The notes: generated by a model not told the origin, from the letters alone. Shown: positions 51,783 to 61,517, counted from the stretch's first letter. The stretch: DNA of 64,000 nt from JALFST01 sp022779285 (GCA_050313895.1 JBNPMI010000001.1); one strand, 5' to 3'. Made by a program: numbers and translations.

Positions 51783-54110
51783 ATGGGCGATAAAAAAAAT
51801 GAAAACAAAAAAGCCGCTTCCGAGTTCTTCATCTCGGAAAAGAAAAAAGATCTCTATGACACCAGCTTTACGCAAAACCGCGAGCTTTCCTGGCTCGAAT
51901 TCAATCGAAGAGTTTTGCAGGAGGGATGTGACTCCCGTGTTCCGCTGATGGAGCGATATAAGTTCCTGTCCATTTTCACCTCCAATTTGGATGAGTTTTT
52001 CATGGTGCGTGTGGGCTCCTTGATGAATCTCAATGAAGTGAAAAGAAAGGCCAGGGATAACAAAACCGGGTGGAATGCAAAAAAACAGTTAGAGGAGATC
52101 TTTGCAAAAATGCCCGAACTCTATCAGGAGCGTGACGATGCTTTTCAAGAGCTGTCCCTATTGCTCGATCAGAAGGGAATTCGCCGACGCAGCATCGAAA
52201 GCCTGACCGAACAGGAGGCACAGTTCCTGGATAATTATTACCAACGCCAAATTCTTCCCATTGTTTCGCCCGTTATTATTGACGCGCGCCATCCCTTTCC
52301 TCATCTGCTCAACAACCGGCTTTATCTGTTCTGCGATGTCGTGGATGCCAAAGAATACGCCTATTTTGGCCTGATCAGCATCCCCTCGATGATTCCCCCT
52401 GTCATTTTCTTTCCGGGCGGAACCTCCCATGTGCTGATTGAGGATGTGCTTCGAGATAAGGCCTCCGAGCTTTTCCGGGGATTTCGCATTACCTCTTCCG
52501 CAATCATATCCATTACACGCAACGCGGATATCGATCTCGATGACGGTATCGATGAGCTGGAAACAAATTTGCGGCAGGTAATGAAAAAGGCACTGCAAAA
52601 AAGAAATCGTCTCTCTCCCGTGCGCTTGGAGATCCAGGGCGATGTGTCGAAGGAAAGTCTGAAATTTTTGCTCAACCATCATAACCTTTCGGAAAATCAG
52701 GTTTTCTATTCGCAGGCGCCGCTTCGCATGAAATATGTCTTTTCCATTGAAAATGAGCTTTCTCCTGCACAGCGCGATAAACTCTGCTATCGGCATTTCG
52801 AACCGCAGCCGTCTGCATATATCGATCCCGATCGCTCCATCCTGGATCAGGTTTTTGAGGGAGATAAGCTCTTTCATTATCCATACGAATCCATGTCTCC
52901 CTTTTTGCAAATGCTGAAGGAGGCCGCCACAAATCCTTCTGTCGTTTCGATCTCCATAACGATATATCGCATGGCTTCCATTTCCAAGGTGGCCGAATAT
53001 CTGGCTCAAGCCGCAGAAAATGGAAAAAACGTACTTGTGCTGATGGAGCTGCGTGCGCGTTTTGATGAGGAGAATAATATCGATTATTCCGAGCGTCTGG
53101 AACAAGCGGGATGTACCATTGTGTATGGTCTGGAAGACTACAAGGTGCACTCTAAAATCTGTGTGATCGGCTGCTTCCGGGATAATGCGATTCGCTCCGT
53201 TACACAAATCGGCACAGGAAATTACAACGAAAAAACAGCCAAGCAATACACGGATCTCTGCCTGATTACCGCTGACGACGACATTGCCTATGATGCGCGC
53301 AATTTCTTCAAAAACATGCTCATAAACAAGGTCTCGGGAGATTATAAGAAGCTCCTTGTCGCACCGTCCTCGTTGAAGTCCTCACTGATGACTCTCTTTG
53401 ACCGCGAAATTTTACGAGCGAAAAATGGTGAGCCCGCGGAGATCACTATGAAATGCAATGCCATCACGGAGCGTGAAATTATCGATAAAATTGCGGAGGC
53501 ATCCTGTGCGGGCGTCAAAATCAACATGATTGTACGCGGTATATGCTGCATTCTTCCGGGGATTCCGGGAAGAACGGAAAATGTTCGCGTGATCTCCATT
53601 GTAGGACGCTATTTGGAGCATCACCGTATCTATGCCTTCGGTGCCGATCGGGAGGATATCTATATTTCCTCGGCGGATCTTATGACGCGCAATCTCATTC
53701 ACCGTGTGGAAATCGCTGCGCCTATTCAGGATCCCGAGCTTCGGATGCAGATCAGTCACATTTTGGACACCTACTTTGCCGATAATGAAAAGGCCAAGGA
53801 GCTGCAATCCGACGGATCGTACCGGCGCGTATCCGACAATTCCGGAATCGAGGCACAGACACGCTTTATGGAGGAAGCTGAGGATCGAGTAAGCAAAGCG
53901 CGTCTTGCCCGGGAAAAGGCTCATAAGGAAGCAAAGAAGCGCATCAGCGCATCCGTCGCCACGGAGGAGATCTTTACGCAAAAACCGTTCTCTTCCGCCG
54001 GCAAGGATGAAGCTCCCTCAAATATACAGGACGGCGCCATCCCCTCCGGCTTCGAACCGCAAGAAAAAATCGGATTCTGGGAAAGGATTCGTAAATGGCT
54101 GCATTTATAA
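51783..54110 (+). CDS. ppk: Polyphosphate kinase 1
   Basis: Makes polyphosphate reversibly from ATP. The 775-residue protein shows the N-domain (NRELSWLEFNRRVLQEG), the middle and the two PLD-like C-domains with the phosphorylated His in KVHSKICVIG and the region FDEENNIDYSERL. After about residue 690 a charged tail (KARLAREKAHKEAKKR and beyond) extends past the usual C-terminus. The ATG has AAGGAGG. Confidence 0.95.
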   Translation: MGDKKNENKKAASEFFISEKKKDLYDTSFTQNRELSWLEFNRRVLQEGCDSRVPLMERYKFLSIFTSNLDEFFMVRVGSLMNLNEVKRKARDNKTGWNAKKQLEEIFAKMPELYQERDDAFQELSLLLDQKGIRRRSIESLTEQEAQFLDNYYQRQILPIVSPVIIDARHPFPHLLNNRLYLFCDVVDAKEYAYFGLISIPSMIPPVIFFPGGTSHVLIEDVLRDKASELFRGFRITSSAIISITRNADIDLDDGIDELETNLRQVMKKALQKRNRLSPVRLEIQGDVSKESLKFLLNHHNLSENQVFYSQAPLRMKYVFSIENELSPAQRDKLCYRHFEPQPSAYIDPDRSILDQVFEGDKLFHYPYESMSPFLQMLKEAATNPSVVSISITIYRMASISKVAEYLAQAAENGKNVLVLMELRARFDEENNIDYSERLEQAGCTIVYGLEDYKVHSKICVIGCFRDNAIRSVTQIGTGNYNEKTAKQYTDLCLITADDDIAYDARNFFKNMLINKVSGDYKKLLVAPSSLKSSLMTLFDREILRAKNGEPAEITMKCNAITEREIIDKIAEASCAGVKINMIVRGICCILPGIPGRTENVRVISIVGRYLEHHRIYAFGADREDIYISSADLMTRNLIHRVEIAAPIQDPELRMQISHILDTYFADNEKAKELQSDGSYRRVSDNSGIEAQTRFMEEAEDRVSKARLAREKAHKEAKKRISASVATEEIFTQKPFSSAGKDEAPSNIQDGAIPSGFEPQEKIGFWERIRKWLHL

Positions 54111-54285
54111 AAACAAATGGATGATAATCTGCGGTAAATCGTCTTACACAAAGATTTCCTTATACAAAAGAGATCAACAGTAAAATGGACATGTGTGCAA
54201 ACCAATTTCGGCATTCGCGAAATCGTCCATAATTATAAATTTACAAGTATCAATATTAAATAAAGGCAATCTCAGGAGCTGATTT

Positions 54286-54663
54286 ATGAAAAAAAAATGG
54301 AGTTATTTTCTGATCGTTATTCTCTATTTTGTCGTTTTTTTCGGCGTCAATTTTGAAGATGAAAACGGACCCAATTACATGATCGGGGGATTGTTTACTC
54401 TGATCACCTTAATCGCATATCGAGTCTCTCAACGCAGCTGGAAAACATATCTTTGCTATGCCGGTTTCTGTGCGCTGTCTCTTGCCGCGATACTCATAAA
54501 AAACGCCTCGCCTGCCAACTGGATTTCTCTGAGCACTTTCTATGGGTGTGTGGAATTGCTCCGCACAACGATACGCTTGAATAAAAATGAAGATTCGCAT
54601 GATAAAGGGGAATCCGCCGGCATGATGGATGCAAATAAAACGGATGCTGTAGAAAAATCATAA
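54286..54663 (+). CDS. Small membrane protein of unknown function
   Basis: A 125-residue protein with three to four hydrophobic segments (about 5-22, 31-48, 56-72, 80-95) and a polar, acidic tail. No family is recognised. CAGGAG precedes the ATG. It lies 175 bases after ppk. Confidence 0.6.
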   Translation: MKKKWSYFLIVILYFVVFFGVNFEDENGPNYMIGGLFTLITLIAYRVSQRSWKTYLCYAGFCALSLAAILIKNASPANWISLSTFYGCVELLRTTIRLNKNEDSHDKGESAGMMDANKTDAVEKS

Positions 54664-54677
54664 ATCAAAGGAAACGC

Positions 54678-54709
54678 AAAAACGGCGACAGGATGCCTGT
54701 CGCCGTTTT
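54678..54709. terminator. Convergent terminator
   Basis: A 14-pair stem (AAACGGCGACAGG and complement) with a three-base loop and flanking A/T runs between the small membrane protein and kdgT. Confidence 0.88.
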
Positions 54710-54727
54710 CTTTTGCTTTCCATGCTT

Positions 54728-55672
54728 TTACTTGACCTGTTTTGCTGCCTCACGCTTTGAAAAATAATGTGTCATGAACGGAGCAAGGATCGCCGTTACA
54801 ATAATCGCTGCGGTGATCTGTCCGGTAGCAGGAGTAGCAATGGCCTCGGTCGTTGCGCCAATGGCTAAAAGCGCTGCAGGTGTGCCTACCGCATTTCCGG
54901 CAGTGGTGCCGATTGCCCAACCCACTCCCGGGTTCTTGGCTTTCATCAGCTTCAGCACCAGATAACCGCCAAATCCTGTAATCAGAGTACACGCCACGCC
55001 CAAAAGAATTCCCGGAATCCCTGCTTTTACAAGATTGAAAAAGTTTAAATTGGCTCCGAGAGGGAATGCGAAGAAGGGAATCAGGAGCGTAGTGCCCGGT
55101 TCCAGAAATTTCCGAAGATCCTCATCAAGATTGCCAAGAATGAAGCCGATCAAAATAGGAACAACGGTTGCAACGAGACTGAGAAATGGAATGTTGGCAA
55201 TACCGCTGGCGCCAAGGGCTACCATGGTCAAGAATGGTCCGTCATTAATCGAAAGAATGGATACCGCACCCACATCGGTGGAATCTCCATATTCAGAAGC
55301 TAACGCCGAATAAAGACCTCCATTGGAGTTCGTCAAGGCAGCTACCACTGCCAATGCCGAGATTCCGAGGAATCCGGCCTCTCCAAAGAGCTTGTTGATC
55401 AGCACTCCGATCAGACTTCCCAGAATAAATTTGATGCCGGTTAAGCCCACACCTTTCGCAAGGCTTGACCCCGCTTGTTTGATATTGATCTGTGCGCCGT
55501 TGCAGAAAAGGAAAACGCCCAAAATCGCATTGGCTCCGGTTTTGAACATTGCCGTAGTAAATCCGCCGATTTCCAGCGCCTGCGGACAAAATGTGTTCAT
55601 CAAGGCTCCGAGCAGAAGAGGAATGATCATCAAGCCGCCGGGTACCTTTTTTACCGTTCGTAGAATTTTCAT
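54728..55672 (-). CDS. kdgT: KdgT-family sugar-acid permease
   Basis: Proton-coupled 2-keto-3-deoxygluconate transporter family (314 aa) with about ten membrane segments. It matches the family in full: KVPGGLMIIPLLLGALMNTF, FLFCNGAQI, ALTNSNGGLYSALASEYG and NAVGTPAALLA. In this operon, next to four-carbon acid genes, the substrate may be a tetronate or similar acid rather than KDG. Confidence 0.88.
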   Translation of the reverse strand: MKILRTVKKVPGGLMIIPLLLGALMNTFCPQALEIGGFTTAMFKTGANAILGVFLFCNGAQINIKQAGSSLAKGVGLTGIKFILGSLIGVLINKLFGEAGFLGISALAVVAALTNSNGGLYSALASEYGDSTDVGAVSILSINDGPFLTMVALGASGIANIPFLSLVATVVPILIGFILGNLDEDLRKFLEPGTTLLIPFFAFPLGANLNFFNLVKAGIPGILLGVACTLITGFGGYLVLKLMKAKNPGVGWAIGTTAGNAVGTPAALLAIGATTEAIATPATGQITAAIIVTAILAPFMTHYFSKREAAKQVK

Positions 55673-55708
55673 ATACTCACCTTTCTATGTATGGATAGAA
55701 TCCGTTCT

Positions 55709-56677
55709 CTATACAAATTGCCTTGCTAAGGACAACGCCGCCAGCATGCTTTCTTCCTTTGCAATTCCTTTTCCGGCGATATCAAAGGCCGTGCCGTGAT
55801 CCACAGATGTCCGGAGAAAAGGCAAGCCTAGCGTCATATTCACTCCCGAATCAAAAGCGATGAGCTTCATGGGAATATGCCCCTGATCGTGATACATAGC
55901 GACCACGACATCATATTGATTTTGATAGGCCTTCATAAACACCGTATCAGGCGGGACAGGGCCGTCGACATTCCATCCCTCTGAACGCGCCCATTCAATT
56001 GCCGGCTCAATTTCTTTTTCTTCCTCATCTCCAAACAAGCCATGTTCACTGCTATGCGGATTCAGTCCCGCCACAGCAATCCGAGGCTCGGCTTTGCCTA
56101 AACGCTTCATCGCTTCCCCTGCGAGCTCAATACAGGTATGCACTCGATCCTTTTTGACACGCCGGCAAGCCTCAATGAGAGAACAGTGCGTAGAATTGTG
56201 CACCACGGCCATCTTTTCCGTCCAAAGCATCATGGCATAATCCTTCGTACCGGTCATCGAGGCAAAAATTTCTGTATGTCCATCATAATTATGACCCGCC
56301 AAATGAATCGCTTCTTTGTTTATGGGCGCCGTAACCACACCGTGTCCCTTCCCTTGCTGAACAAGCTGAATGGCCGCCTCCACATAACGAAAAGCGGCGT
56401 CTCCGGAACGAACGGTTACCCTGCCGACCTCCAGCTCTGAAACGGGGTATGGGTATACATCATATGCATTGATGGATCCTTCCTGAAAATCATCCATATC
56501 CTTCATAATGTGAAGAGGCGCTTGCAAGCCTAATTTTTCATGATACATCTGCAGGATTTCCGAAGATCCGATGATGATCGCTTCATAGCGATCCTCCACG
56601 CTCACATCCAACGCTTTAAGCGAAATCTCCGGGCCCACTCCGGCCGGATCGCCCATCGAGATCAATAATTTAGACAT
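55709..56677 (-). CDS. PdxA2-type 4-phospho-tetronate dehydrogenase
   Basis: PdxA-family NAD-dependent dehydrogenase (322 aa). Motifs are the N-terminal MGDPAGVGPEI, the metal ligand His in NYDGHTEIF, and MYHDQGHIPMKL. In synteny with a DtnK-type kinase such enzymes oxidise 4-phospho-D-threonate or D-erythronate, ending in dihydroxyacetone phosphate, rather than making pyridoxal phosphate. The ATG overlaps the kinase gene by 8 bases. Confidence 0.88.
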   Translation of the reverse strand: MSKLLISMGDPAGVGPEISLKALDVSVEDRYEAIIIGSSEILQMYHEKLGLQAPLHIMKDMDDFQEGSINAYDVYPYPVSELEVGRVTVRSGDAAFRYVEAAIQLVQQGKGHGVVTAPINKEAIHLAGHNYDGHTEIFASMTGTKDYAMMLWTEKMAVVHNSTHCSLIEACRRVKKDRVHTCIELAGEAMKRLGKAEPRIAVAGLNPHSSEHGLFGDEEEKEIEPAIEWARSEGWNVDGPVPPDTVFMKAYQNQYDVVVAMYHDQGHIPMKLIAFDSGVNMTLGLPFLRTSVDHGTAFDIAGKGIAKEESMLAALSLARQFV

Positions 56678-57878
56678 TGTTTCCTCCCTTTAAATATTCC
56701 AGCGCACGTGACAGCGTCTTTTCATTTCCGAACCCGCCTGCTTTTGTGATGATCGATAAATCGGGAAATCGTCCGTTTTTCAGCGTGGCACATACCACGC
56801 CCGGTTCCAGCTCCTTGTCGATCCGGCTTTCTGTACATTTCGCTTCGGATAAAAAACCGATAGCCGTATCTCCGCCCGTCAAATATACACCGCTGACATC
56901 AATCCGAATCAAAATCTCTGCGATCATCTTTGCCAGAGTTTCCTTCAAAAGCCTGCTTCCGTCTATCGCGGGCAATCCCATAACCTTTGCAATTGCAATC
57001 GTTCGCTCATAATCGGCACGACTTTTTGCACCCGTGAGAACCGCATCTTTTCCGCTTTTCAGCGTTTCAAGAATTCGCTTGAGCGCTTCGGAAGGCTTGC
57101 CCTTCAGGAACGACTCCGGTGCAAGGCATTCCACCATGACTCCCCGGGATTCCGTATAGTGCAGCTGTTCAAATGCCTGATCGCTGATGCTTCCCACAAC
57201 CGCCAGAGCAGGCTTTTTCCTTTGCGTTGCTGTAATTAGAGATTCCGCGAGACCTGCCGAACCGACCCAAAGACTCCTGCCCGACAAGGAAGATCCCCAA
57301 GCGGCAATGGCATCCAAATCGTTGCGTGTTCTCACATCAAAAATATGCGTTACACCTGTAGCGTCCTGCTTTTCTTTCGAAAAATCTTCGCCGGATTCAT
57401 GGAGAACCGTATTGGGCAAAAGATCTTTTACATAATCCGACAAATGCTCGGAGGTCACCGGACAGATTGGATCCCTCGCAAATTCCGTCTGCAAAACCGG
57501 AATGCCTCTCACATAAAGGATCCCATCGCGCACCACTCTCTCAATTTCCGGATATGCAGGCGTAAAAAAAATGCGTTCGGGCTTGCATTGCCGGACAAGA
57601 GCGCTGAGCTCCGCACGAACATTGCCGCGCAGGGTGGAATCCACCTTCTTATAAAGGATTGTGCGCTCATCCCGGATAGAGCACGGAAAAGCGGAAATGA
57701 CATCTATCGCTTCTCTTTCAGCAACATTTCTTGTTTCCGTATCCCATACAATGGATTCCGTCCTTCCCTCCATTGCCGAGATATCCCATACAACCGATGC
57801 GGGAATGCCGTGACGTGTCAATTGCACTCCGGTATCGTTTGCTCCGGTAAAATCATCCGCAATGATGACGTATCGCAT
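56670..57878 (-). CDS. Four-carbon acid sugar kinase (DtnK/YgbK family)
   Basis: DUF1537-family kinase (402 aa) phosphorylating tetronates such as D-threonate. N-terminal substrate domain with ADDFTGANDTGVQ and KKVDSTLRGNV; C-terminal nucleotide domain with YLTGGDTAIGF and the closing ITKAGGFG. The ATG at 57878 is preferred to 57884, which abuts the CAGGA site. Confidence 0.9.
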   Translation of the reverse strand: MRYVIIADDFTGANDTGVQLTRHGIPASVVWDISAMEGRTESIVWDTETRNVAEREAIDVISAFPCSIRDERTILYKKVDSTLRGNVRAELSALVRQCKPERIFFTPAYPEIERVVRDGILYVRGIPVLQTEFARDPICPVTSEHLSDYVKDLLPNTVLHESGEDFSKEKQDATGVTHIFDVRTRNDLDAIAAWGSSLSGRSLWVGSAGLAESLITATQRKKPALAVVGSISDQAFEQLHYTESRGVMVECLAPESFLKGKPSEALKRILETLKSGKDAVLTGAKSRADYERTIAIAKVMGLPAIDGSRLLKETLAKMIAEILIRIDVSGVYLTGGDTAIGFLSEAKCTESRIDKELEPGVVCATLKNGRFPDLSIITKAGGFGNEKTLSRALEYLKGGNNV

Positions 57879-57939
57879 ATACATTCCTGTCCGGGTGAGA
57901 GCCCGGCTCTCACCCTATTGCTCTGATCCCCTGCTGCGA

Positions 57940-59106
57940 CTAAAATGTTGCTGCCAGCTTCCAAATGCCGAACTCACGATGTCCGAGCGCCTCAGCCTTT
58001 GTCAGCTTTCCATTAATGACCTCCTCCATGAGACGGAAGGTTTCTTCTCCCAGTTCAGGAATAGTTGCTCCTTCGGAGAATACACGACCCGCATTCACAT
58101 CAATATTGTCCGGCATATTGTGGAAGGTACCGTCATTCCCGGTAATCTTGATCACCGGCGCTATCGGACTCCCCGTCGGCGTACCGCGGCCGGTCGAGAA
58201 TACGATAACATTTGCGCCGCCGGCTACCATGCCTGTGATGGAATCAATGTCCTGACCCGGAGAATCCATGAAATAAAGCCCCGGCTTCTCAATGGGAAGA
58301 ATTTCCGAATAAGAAAGTGCTCCGGTAAAAGGCGCCTTTCCTGCTTTGTACATGCAGCCCAGGGATTTTTCTTCAATTGTGGAGAGTCCCCCTTTTTTAT
58401 TGCCCGGGGTTGGCTGTCCGGTACGAAGGTCTTCACCCAGATCAATCGCACGTTGCTCCGTATCATAAACAAACTTGAGGAATTTCTCACGCTGTTCCAC
58501 ATCGCCGAAGCGCGCTGCCAAAAGATGCTCTGCGCCAATGACCTCGGTTGTTTCGCTTAAAATACTGCTTCCCCCTAAAGAAACAAGCTTATCCGAAACA
58601 TAACCGATGGTTGGATTGGAGGCCAAGCCGCTTGTCGGATCCGAACCGCCGCATTCCATGCCGAGCACAATATCACTGTATTTTCCTTCCACACGAGTTT
58701 GTGTCGCAAGCTCCGCAGCCAGACCGGCCGCCAATTCTCCGCCACGGGCAATCGCTTTGAGCGTACCGCCTTCCTTCTGAATGACTACATACTCCACCGG
58801 CTTCCCTGTTGTACGAATTTGATCTGCCAGTGCTTCTGCCTGAATGCCATCACATCCCAGCCCTACAACGACCACTGCTCCAACATTGGGGTTCATACCG
58901 AATCCTGCTAATGTTTTCATCGTGAGCTCCTGATCAGAGCCGATCTGGCAACACCCATGCTGCGTCGGAACGGAAACCGCCCCCGGTACCTGTGCTGCAA
59001 TTTTTGCCGCCGTATCCTCAGCGCATACCGAGGTCGGTAAAATCAGCAGATGATTCCGAACACCAAAGGTTCCGTTTTCTCTACGATATCCCATAATTTT
59101 CATCAT
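57940..59106 (-). CDS. UxaA-family dehydratase, large subunit
   Basis: Altronate/galactarate dehydratase family large chain (388 aa), an iron-dependent lyase removing water from sugar acids. Visible motifs: the start MGYRRENGTFGVRNHLLILPT, the Cys in HGCCQIG, GLGCDG, GMECGGSDPTSGL and GLYFMDSPGQDIDSITGM. The small SAF-domain partner is the preceding gene, so the enzyme is split. Substrate unknown. Confidence 0.9.
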   Translation of the reverse strand: MMKIMGYRRENGTFGVRNHLLILPTSVCAEDTAAKIAAQVPGAVSVPTQHGCCQIGSDQELTMKTLAGFGMNPNVGAVVVVGLGCDGIQAEALADQIRTTGKPVEYVVIQKEGGTLKAIARGGELAAGLAAELATQTRVEGKYSDIVLGMECGGSDPTSGLASNPTIGYVSDKLVSLGGSSILSETTEVIGAEHLLAARFGDVEQREKFLKFVYDTEQRAIDLGEDLRTGQPTPGNKKGGLSTIEEKSLGCMYKAGKAPFTGALSYSEILPIEKPGLYFMDSPGQDIDSITGMVAGGANVIVFSTGRGTPTGSPIAPVIKITGNDGTFHNMPDNIDVNAGRVFSEGATIPELGEETFRLMEEVINGKLTKAEALGHREFGIWKLAATF

Positions 59107-59115
59107 TCCGCCTCC

Positions 59116-59391
59116 TTACTGTTGATCGCCGCGACCGCGTGTGGATTCCAAATTATGTACATGCACATAATCGCCTGCATGGATATCTTCCAACACACGA
59201 CCAATGATTTCTCCATACTTATAGGCCAATCCGCCCTTAGGAATCTCCTCCGTGGCGATCTTGTGAAACTGCGGTACGTCGCTCGTTACGGTTACGCTTT
59301 TGCCGTCAATGTTGATGACCTCGCCCTTCTTCAAATCCCGAAGTGCTGTAACCAGGTTGTCCTTGTCGCTCATATGAATCACATCCTTCAT
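59116..59391 (-). CDS. UxaA-family dehydratase, SAF-domain small subunit
   Basis: A 91-residue SAF domain that pairs with the large chain (DLKKGEVINIDGKSVTVTSD, then IPKGGLAYKYGEIIG and IHAGDYVHVHNLES). The ATG at 59391 follows AAGGAGG. It heads the minus-strand sugar-acid operon and faces the regulator gene across a 192-base spacer. Confidence 0.88.
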   Translation of the reverse strand: MKDVIHMSDKDNLVTALRDLKKGEVINIDGKSVTVTSDVPQFHKIATEEIPKGGLAYKYGEIIGRVLEDIHAGDYVHVHNLESTRGRGDQQ

Positions 59392-59512
59392 ACTCTCCTC
59401 CTTACACCTTACACCGTCTTTGATCAAGACAATCGCTTTCCTAATTATTGTACTGTCTGTCGGCTCTTTTATCTTGCAGAACCTTCTGATTTCTTGTTCG
59501 ATTTTGAAGCAT

Positions 59513-59541
59513 TTGAATTAAAAATATAGATAAAGTAAAAT
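59513..59541 (+). promoter_or_regulatory. Probable promoter of the PrpR-like regulator
   Basis: TTGAAT (59513-59518) and TAAAAT (59536-59541) with a 17-base spacer in the divergent region; it is a sigma-70 type sequence. Confidence 0.5.
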
Positions 59542-59583
59542 ACATTTGTAATAATGTTTTATTTTGAATCAAAAGGAGCTCCT

Positions 59584-61413
59584 ATGACATCCTCCCCTAT
59601 CCGAATTCTTGCAATTGTCCCATATGCCCTTCTCCGTCAACAAATTTTGGAGATCGGTGCAGATTACGAAAATCTCGAGATCACCATTGAGGTGGGCAAT
59701 CTTGAGCAAGCCGTGACGATATTCAATTCATATTCCTCACAACAATTTGATGCGATTCTCTCTCGAGGCGGAACTCAAATCATGCTCACCAACGTAACCG
59801 ATCTTCCGGTAATCGACATTCCCATCGATAGTCTGGATTTGATCAATATTCTGAGTCTGATCAGGAGCTATGAGGGAAAACCCGCAATCGTCGCATATCA
59901 CAATATTATCAATATGGCAAAAAAAATATGCGCTGCAATGAGTCTCTCCTTTGATTTTTTCCCCATTCGTTCCCGTGAAGATGCAAAGCGGGTAATAGCA
60001 CGTCTCAAAAAAGAAGGATATACGCTCATCGTAGGAGATACCGTAGGTCAAGAATATGCTCAGGCTGCACATTTGAGCACCATACTCATCACCTCAGGGA
60101 AGCCCAGCATTGCCAATGCCTTGCAGAATGCGATTCAAATGGTCACACAAATCCGGCAAGCCTCGGCCTCCGCAACCTGGGCACGACCCTTTGTCGGCTG
60201 GAGCAACAGAGAATATTTTATTTTTTCTCGCCGGAAAGAGCTTCTCTTTACATCCAATTCGACGCCGGAAAATGGAATGTGCAAGCTCCTTCAGAGGCTG
60301 ATCCCATCCGTCTCTGTGAAAGGGCAATCCGCTTTTCTTCGCTCTCTCCACGATATCACCTATCTGATTTACTCAAAATCGGAAGGAAGCCGGGATTCTC
60401 TCCGATACCTTTTTTGCACACAGCCGATGTCTTTTCACCAGCAGCGTAAGAAAAAATTTCGGAGTACCGAATGGCGGACCAGAGATCAGGTCCAACAAAT
60501 CCTGACACATCAATTTTTGAACACACATGAAAACTCTATTCCGGATCCGCTTTTACAAAAAAATCCGGCACTCCCCTCCATTCCTCTTTTGATTACAGGA
60601 GAAGATGGCAGTGAAAAAAACAACTTCGTCTATAATCTTTTTTTGCAAACAGCCTCTCCGGAAACCGTGCTTTTTACCGTCTCCTGCGCCTGCCTTACGG
60701 AAATTGAACTCAAAACGCTGCTCGGAAATCCCGAATCTCCGTTTTGGACGGAGGATGCCTTCTTTTTCTTTAAGGATATCGAGCTGATGAGCGATTCTCT
60801 TGTCTCCTGGCTTGTTTCCGAGCTTGAGGCCGGAGAATATAAGCGCTATCGAAGACTCATTTTTACACTCGAAAGCATTGCTGACGAAAAGGATTCTCCT
60901 GAATTCAAACGCTATCAATATCTGCTGCGTGAATTTCGTGAACGCGTAGGCGCTCTATATATGCCCATCTCACCTTTACGAGGCAATCGTCAAAGGATCT
61001 CCCATCTCGTCACTTTGTTTATGGATCAGATTCATCGCTCTACAGGCGGGAACATTGTCGGAATGACCCCGGAAGCCATGGAATTGCTCCAACAGGAATC
61101 ATGGCCGCAAAATTCTTCGCAACTCTTCAAGGTTCTTCTGATGGCGGCACAGGGTGCACAGGAATCCTGGATCACCTCATCCGATATTCGGCAGGTGCTG
61201 CTTCAGGCTCCCTGCTTTGCCGCAGAGAAAGAAAACATGGGGCTGAATCTGGATCAGCCGCTTGAGGATATTAAATATGATATTATCCGGAAAAAACTCA
61301 TGGCAGAAAAAATGACACAGGAGCAAGTGGCCGATCAGCTGGGAATTTCTCGATCCACACTCTGGCGTATTTTGCGCAGAAAAAAAGATTCACACAGAGA
61401 AAACGCTGAATAA
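59584..61413 (+). CDS. PrpR-like regulator with degenerate AAA+ domain
   Basis: A 609-residue transcriptional regulator. Residues about 5-190 resemble the PrpR N-terminal sensor (AQAVTIF-type start, SRGGTQIML, PVIDIPIDSLDL, GDTVGQEYAQ). Residues about 330-545 correspond to the AAA+ module of sigma-54 activators, but Walker A is GEDGSEKN and Walker B reads FFFFKDIE, and no GAFTGA loop is seen. The C-terminus (577-600) is a Fis-like HTH with QVADQLGISRSTLWRIL. It probably does not drive sigma-54 polymerase. The ATG at 59584 follows AAAGGAG. It is divergent from the sugar-acid operon and likely controls it. Confidence 0.82.
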   Translation: MTSSPIRILAIVPYALLRQQILEIGADYENLEITIEVGNLEQAVTIFNSYSSQQFDAILSRGGTQIMLTNVTDLPVIDIPIDSLDLINILSLIRSYEGKPAIVAYHNIINMAKKICAAMSLSFDFFPIRSREDAKRVIARLKKEGYTLIVGDTVGQEYAQAAHLSTILITSGKPSIANALQNAIQMVTQIRQASASATWARPFVGWSNREYFIFSRRKELLFTSNSTPENGMCKLLQRLIPSVSVKGQSAFLRSLHDITYLIYSKSEGSRDSLRYLFCTQPMSFHQQRKKKFRSTEWRTRDQVQQILTHQFLNTHENSIPDPLLQKNPALPSIPLLITGEDGSEKNNFVYNLFLQTASPETVLFTVSCACLTEIELKTLLGNPESPFWTEDAFFFFKDIELMSDSLVSWLVSELEAGEYKRYRRLIFTLESIADEKDSPEFKRYQYLLREFRERVGALYMPISPLRGNRQRISHLVTLFMDQIHRSTGGNIVGMTPEAMELLQQESWPQNSSQLFKVLLMAAQGAQESWITSSDIRQVLLQAPCFAAEKENMGLNLDQPLEDIKYDIIRKKLMAEKMTQEQVADQLGISRSTLWRILRRKKDSHRENAE

Positions 61414-61460
61414 AACAAGAACGGTCGTCAGAAATTTACTCCTGACGGCCGTTCTTGTTT
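61413..61460. terminator. Palindromic terminator, family copy C
   Basis: A 19-base inverted repeat (61413-61431 and 61442-61460; one G-T pair) lies between the converging regulator and the ABC ATPase gene. It shares its core with copies A (32535) and B (33153). Confidence 0.88.
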
Positions 61461-61517
61461 GCAGATCCCGATGTCCGGTACCGATACCAACCGTTTGATC
61501 GAAATCCTGAAATGGAC

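Noticed and set aside
52158..53246. 362-codon open frame antisense to ppk
   Set aside because: It is a shadow of the well-supported polyphosphate kinase and has no family resemblance or start signals.
32535..61460. The three related palindromes as a CRISPR or tandem array
   Set aside because: They are widely dispersed, differ in loop, and sit at gene ends; they behave as terminators.
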